Source of the DNA: Hamiltosporidium magnivora
Taxonomy: Eukaryota; Microsporidia; Dubosqiidae
Direction: 5' to 3'
DNA length: 10,259 bases
Assembly: GCA_004325065.1 (NCBI GenBank)
Contig: PITI01000619.1
Coordinates: forward strand, 1-10,259
Below the pieces are notes generated by a model that was not told the origin of the DNA, did not search any database, and saw nothing but the letters and a program-made list of their open reading frames with translations. Below are positions 6,835 through 10,259 of the stretch, one piece after another; the first letter of the stretch is position 1, and each line of letters begins with the position of its first letter. The position numbers and the translations under genes are program-made.

Positions 6835-6837
6835 GGG
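6835..6837 (-). promoter_or_regulatory. CCC start-proximal motif of CAP-G
   Basis: Minus strand reads ATACCCTACACATG: CCC, then exactly 5 nt, then the ATG at 6829. It has the same geometry as eL20 and YOS1 and supports this start. Confidence 0.6.
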
Positions 6838-7021
6838 TATAACAAGAAAAATGTAATATTTAAAATTATAATCTTAGAGATTGATTTAAAATTCAAAGGT
6901 TTTTTTTAAGAGAACTGAATATCTTATATTTTATTGATAAATGATACGAAGATGAATTTAAAAAATTCAAATTTTTGTTATTTTGATTGGAAAGAACTTA
7001 GTAAAATAATTTGAAATTAAT

Positions 7022-7116
7022 GTTTTCATTTGATTCTTGCATTATTACTTTATTTTGATTTGTAAGAACAATAGAAGATTTTTTTAAATAGAGTTTTCAT
7101 TTGATCCTTGTATTAT
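7022..7116. repeat. 24-bp direct repeat, 71-bp spacing
   Basis: GTTTTCATTTGATYCTTGYATTAT, with a 24-bp copy at 7022-7045 and another at 7093-7116, identical at 22 of 24 positions; both differences are C/T changes. They lie about 0.2-0.3 kb upstream of the CAP-G start codon. Confidence 0.75.
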
Positions 7117-7766
7117 GTTTTTTTTAGCTTAGACTTTGTTTTTTAAGATAGTTTATTATCTAATATGATTTCTTTTGGATTTTTTTGGTTGTAGTTTCTG
7201 TTTATCTATATATTTCTGTTAGATATGAAGTAATTTGGGTTCTTTATGACATCTGAATGTGTTTCTACAAATTTAATAGACTATTAAACGAGACAATATT
7301 TTTAGATAAACAGAACCGAAACGGTTTTTTTACATATTATTTTATTGCTATATCTTTCTAAATCATATAAATACTTAAGATTTTAATTACACGCACCGAG
7401 GGATTTCATAAGAAAAACATACCGGGTGATTAGATAAGGAATTATATCAGAATACATTTATAATAAATAGTAAAAATTTTTAGCGGTTAATAATTCGGAT
7501 CTTAGATTGACTTAATTATTTGGAGGTGGAAAAAGGTTAAAGTGAACAAGCATACAAATTTTAATTTAAATCTTGTAGAAGTATAAATAATGTTTAATTC
7601 TCATGATTTTTAAATATATACATTCTGATACCAACGTGTATTCTTGAATGACTGTTTTAATGAACTTTGCTGTTTTTATGTTTACAGAAAAAATTGTTTA
7701 TGAATAAATGGAGGCATCATCGAAGCAATTCGCATTATTTACTCGATTATACTTATATATACCATG

Positions 7767-7809
7767 TTTCTGATTTTTTTTATGAGATTTCTGATTTTTT
7801 TATATGAAA
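7767..7809. repeat. Short tandem duplication, about 21 bp
   Basis: TTTCTGATTTTTTTTATGAGA at 7767-7787 is followed directly by a near copy beginning TTTCTGATTTTTTTATATGA (7788-7807). It looks like a replication-slippage duplication within an otherwise featureless region. Confidence 0.65.
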
Positions 7810-8635
7810 TAAATTAATTTATAACAAACCTATATAGTTTAAATTAATTTTCTGCTACTTAGCTAACATTTCTATTCTGAATAGGAAAATTACGTTTAAA
7901 TTAGGTTGTTTTTTTGCGGTTTTAATTCCCAACGAAAAAACAAATTAAATCTAGAATCTATATTCTTGGTATTCTACAACCTCATGTGGGAAATTCTTAA
8001 TTTTGTTATAGAAACTTTTTTAAACTTTAGTTTTTGTTTTTATACCGAAGAATTATTCTTTTTGTATTTAGCAGAGTAATTTTCAAACCTTAATTTTTCT
8101 ATTTAGACTCTATTTACTTATATTCTTGTGTGAAAACAATACAGGAATATAAATAGATATATTTTCATCGGAATCTAAAAATAATTGGTTTCTTATTGTT
8201 TTAATTAGGCTACACGAGGCATTTTTCATCTTCTAATATTTATTCATCTGGATCATTATTAAAACTGCAATCTGAGTGAACTATAGCACATGATAAATTC
8301 CTTTATTAGGTACACAGCACCATTTTTAAACTTTGATAAGAGATAGTTCACATTCACTGATTGGATGGATTAAATTTATTGTATTTAATAGAAAGTAAAT
8401 GTTGCTATAAAGAAGAAGTTCTTATTGATTTATTTAGGTAATGATTTTTTGATTTTTTTTATATTTTTTTGTTTCCGAATATGGTTAAGCAAACGGCAAA
8501 AAAATATTCGGTATTTTTAAAACATTTATCGCGCACTGCATATTATCTTTTTTATCTATAAACTCACTTTTGGAAATAAAAAGATTTTATTTGTTGGTAA
8601 AATAAAACCTATTTAAAGCAAGAATGTGGTTGAAA

Positions 8636-8812
8636 TTATTTATTTACAAGAAAAATTTTTACTTGCGTATCATTTTTCACAAATTTCGATTTTTTTTTAA
8701 CTTCACCACTGCTTGGCTCAATAAATATAAGAGGCATAAAACTGAAAACTTTATCTTGGTAAATGTCGTTCATATTACCTCGTAATACTAATCCTCTTCG
8801 TTTGTTAAAAAT
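8636..8812 (-). other. Open minus-strand fragment, possible gene relic
   Basis: Minus frame open from 8812 to the stop at 8636-8638, with an internal ATG at 8773 giving a 45-residue peptide (MNDIYQDKVFSFMPLIFIEP... ending FLVNK). Amino-acid use is balanced rather than Asn/Lys/Ile-only, which is unusual for chance frames in this AT-rich DNA. No CCC motif precedes the ATG and I do not recognise the family. It lies on the same strand as the fragments at 9125-9647 and may be another piece of one decayed gene, or chance. Confidence 0.25.
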
Positions 8813-9124
8813 TTATACAGGAACAAAATAGATTTCATGGCAATATGTTAAGATAATACAGATGTATTTAAACCAGGAACATAGAAAACACGGACAAAAC
8901 ATGTATGGAGATGTGCTATAACGCTAAAAACACAGATTTCTTGCTTATAATTGTAAATTACAGTTGAATTTTTTTTATAAATTGAAAGTTTTTCGGCATT
9001 TGCTCCTTAGATGGCGCGCTCTGCGAATTTAAAATAGGTTTTTCATAAGGGGCAAAAAAAAGCTTAATTAGTAATAATATGTTGCTTAATCATTAAAATA
9101 CGTGTGATACATAATGGCTAAACT

Positions 9125-9647
9125 TTATAGCTTATTAGAGGCTACCTTGAACTTAATGGCATCTAATTTCGTTTTGCTTATCTTGCTTGAGCTCAATTCA
9201 TATAGAATTTCTTCGTTTATTTCATTAATTTGATTAACACGCAAATTTCAGCAGAAAGATACGAATTCGGGGTAAATTGGTAAAAATGAAAAGAATAATG
9301 CTGCCAAAGTTTTTTAAGATTAATACATGCTTCTTTCTGAGTCAAAATACCATGTTTCCCGCGCGATATATATAAATCATTGCTAGAATATCTGCATATA
9401 TCCAATTGCATTAACTATACCTGAAAACACACTCTTATTTTTCACATAAACTAACATTTTTGGCCTAATATATTCTATTGACCCAAAATTCTTGGAATCA
9501 CAGACAATTACTAGATAGTCCGAATTCCTTCGAGTAATGAATGACTCTTGAATCCGATAAATAAACCTGGTATAATCAAAAACCTTGTGATACCTTTTCC
9601 ACATTTACGGTATTAAACATATCATCAAAGAATAGATTAAAATCCGT
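9125..9647 (-). pseudogene. Probable decayed protein-coding sequence, unknown family
   Basis: Three overlapping or abutting minus-strand pieces, each in a different frame, read as ordinary protein. The first is open from 9647 (with TDFNLFFDDMFNTVNVEKV) to about 9585. The second is the ORF 9604-9383 (73 aa, including DSKNFGSIEYIRPKMLVYV). The third is the ORF 9411-9217 (64 aa, including SRGKHGILTQKEACINLKKL). The last ORF is followed in another frame by an open stretch from about 9245 to the TAA at 9125-9127 (NEINEEILYELSSSKISKTK). GC is locally higher than in the flanks. The pattern suggests an old gene or mobile-element relic broken by frameshifts, but I recognise no domain. Chance ORFs remain possible. 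Confidence 0.35.
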
Positions 9648-10259
9648 TTATATTACTATGAAGAAATTATATGAACTATTTATACAATTGACTTTTTATT
9701 TTTCTATCAATTGATGATATTATAAGATTATAACCCAAAAAAAACATTATCTAATGTGTAAATATAATCATGATGATATCTATTATAGATTTATCATGTT
9801 TTAATTATATTTTCTCTTAAAATATGCCAAAAACATATAAAATTTATACATTTCATTTAACATTATTAGATTTACAGATTCAAGTGCACCAATATATAAT
9901 CGTTTAATAACAGACTTTCAATAAATTAGCTTTAAATGTTTCCATCTATTTTGAGAATAGGTCTTTTGCAATTATATGTTGTAAAATCTATTCATTCTCG
10001 TAGAGGCACCAAGAGATCATTTATTTTGTTCAATTTCGAATTAAACATAAGTATAATTTCTTTGAAGCATTTTTAGAAGAAACGGAGTGCAGATTATAAA
10101 AAACTCTTCGATGGGATCTATATACAATTTAGTTGAAACCAAACCTTTATGATTTTGATTTAAGCCAATCCGAGCCTTATTTTAAACATTTTCTTCAAAA
10201 CAACATATATTTTTAAGTCGTAGTATATGTAAAATATCGCTAATATTTTAAAAATTTAG
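9648..10259. other. AT-rich tail of the window, no gene seen
   Basis: No intact ORF of useful length. On the minus strand between about 10140 and 9900, short open pieces with balanced composition occur in two frames (for example NDLLVPLRE near 10000-9975 and RSHRRVFYNLHSV near 10120-10080), separated by stops. These may continue the relic seen at 9125-9647, but the evidence is thin and I cannot name a product. Confidence 0.45.

Larger units (their letters stand above)
6838..8635. other. Long gene-poor region
   Basis: No ORF in this stretch is long or recognisable enough to call a gene. The part next to 6838 presumably holds the CAP-G promoter. Two short local repeats are present (7022-7116 and 7767-7809). 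Scattered patches of higher GC (for example 7390-7440 and 8205-8290) give short open pieces in several frames on both strands without any consistent family match. I looked for tRNA-like T-arms and start-proximal CCC-N5-ATG motifs and found none convincing. Confidence 0.55.

Noticed and set aside
7196..7315. Perfect 12-bp inverted repeat TTCTGTTTATCT / AGATAAACAGAA
   Set aside because: The arms are 96 bp apart with no other transposon-end features; a 12-bp AT-rich match is plausible by chance in a 10-kb window.
7700..7804. 34-codon plus ORF beginning MNKWRHH
   Set aside because: Short, ends inside a tandem duplication that generates its C-terminus, with no motif or CCC signal.
8190..8300. Higher-GC patch with acidic minus-frame peptide, considered as a transposase relic
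   Set aside because: The resemblance was only a few residues, stops interrupt every frame and the plus strand reads equally well.
1..10259. tRNA, rRNA, CRISPR or operon signals
   Set aside because: I scanned for T-arm-like GTTCRANNC words with matching stems and found none that fold; there are no spaced identical repeats of CRISPR type, and the genes are eukaryotic and separately spaced.

Overview
This window looks like microsporidian nuclear DNA: extremely AT-rich, with compact genes, short 5' leaders and one tiny intron. The clade call rests on three things. A 26-nt GTAAGT...TTTTAG intron sits directly after the start codon of a ribosomal protein gene. Three genes carry a CCC trinucleotide exactly 5 nt before the ATG. 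The protein-coding genes are divergent and somewhat shortened eukaryotic housekeeping genes. I cannot name the species.

Layout, left to right. Bases 1-590 are AT-rich with no gene that I can support; a small hairpin lies at 122-147. Bases 595-905 hold a polypyrimidine tandem array built on a 16-bp unit. The array ends just before the promoter of the eL20 (RPL20/L18a) ribosomal protein gene (968-1509, +, intron 971-996). A 311-bp spacer with degenerate ACTAAGTTTTATGC-type repeats separates eL20 from a convergent small gene (1821-2060, -) that I recognise as YOS1/IER3IP1, an ER-Golgi trafficking membrane protein. Upstream of YOS1 is a decayed copy (about 2161-2838, +) of the C-terminal nuclease-like domain of a non-LTR retrotransposon polyprotein, with stops and frameshifts. 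Next comes a nucleotide-sugar transporter of the SLC35A type (3017-3928, -). A gene-free spacer follows, containing a 40-bp direct repeat. After that is the condensin subunit CAP-G/Ycg1 (4604-6829, -).

From 6838 to the end (about 3.4 kb) there is no intact gene that I can identify. The stretch has short direct repeats and, on the minus strand between about 9650 and 8636, several open pieces in shifting frames. These look like a decayed gene or mobile-element relic, but I do not recognise the family.

The four intact genes belong to unrelated core functions: translation, ER-to-Golgi traffic, Golgi sugar-nucleotide supply and mitotic chromosome compaction. YOS1 and the sugar transporter both serve the secretory pathway, but they are separately transcribed and the sequence shows no operon-like link. 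The most useful points are the re-started, intron-containing eL20, the recognition of YOS1 in a short ORF, the invariant CCC-N5-ATG spacing, and the retroelement relic.
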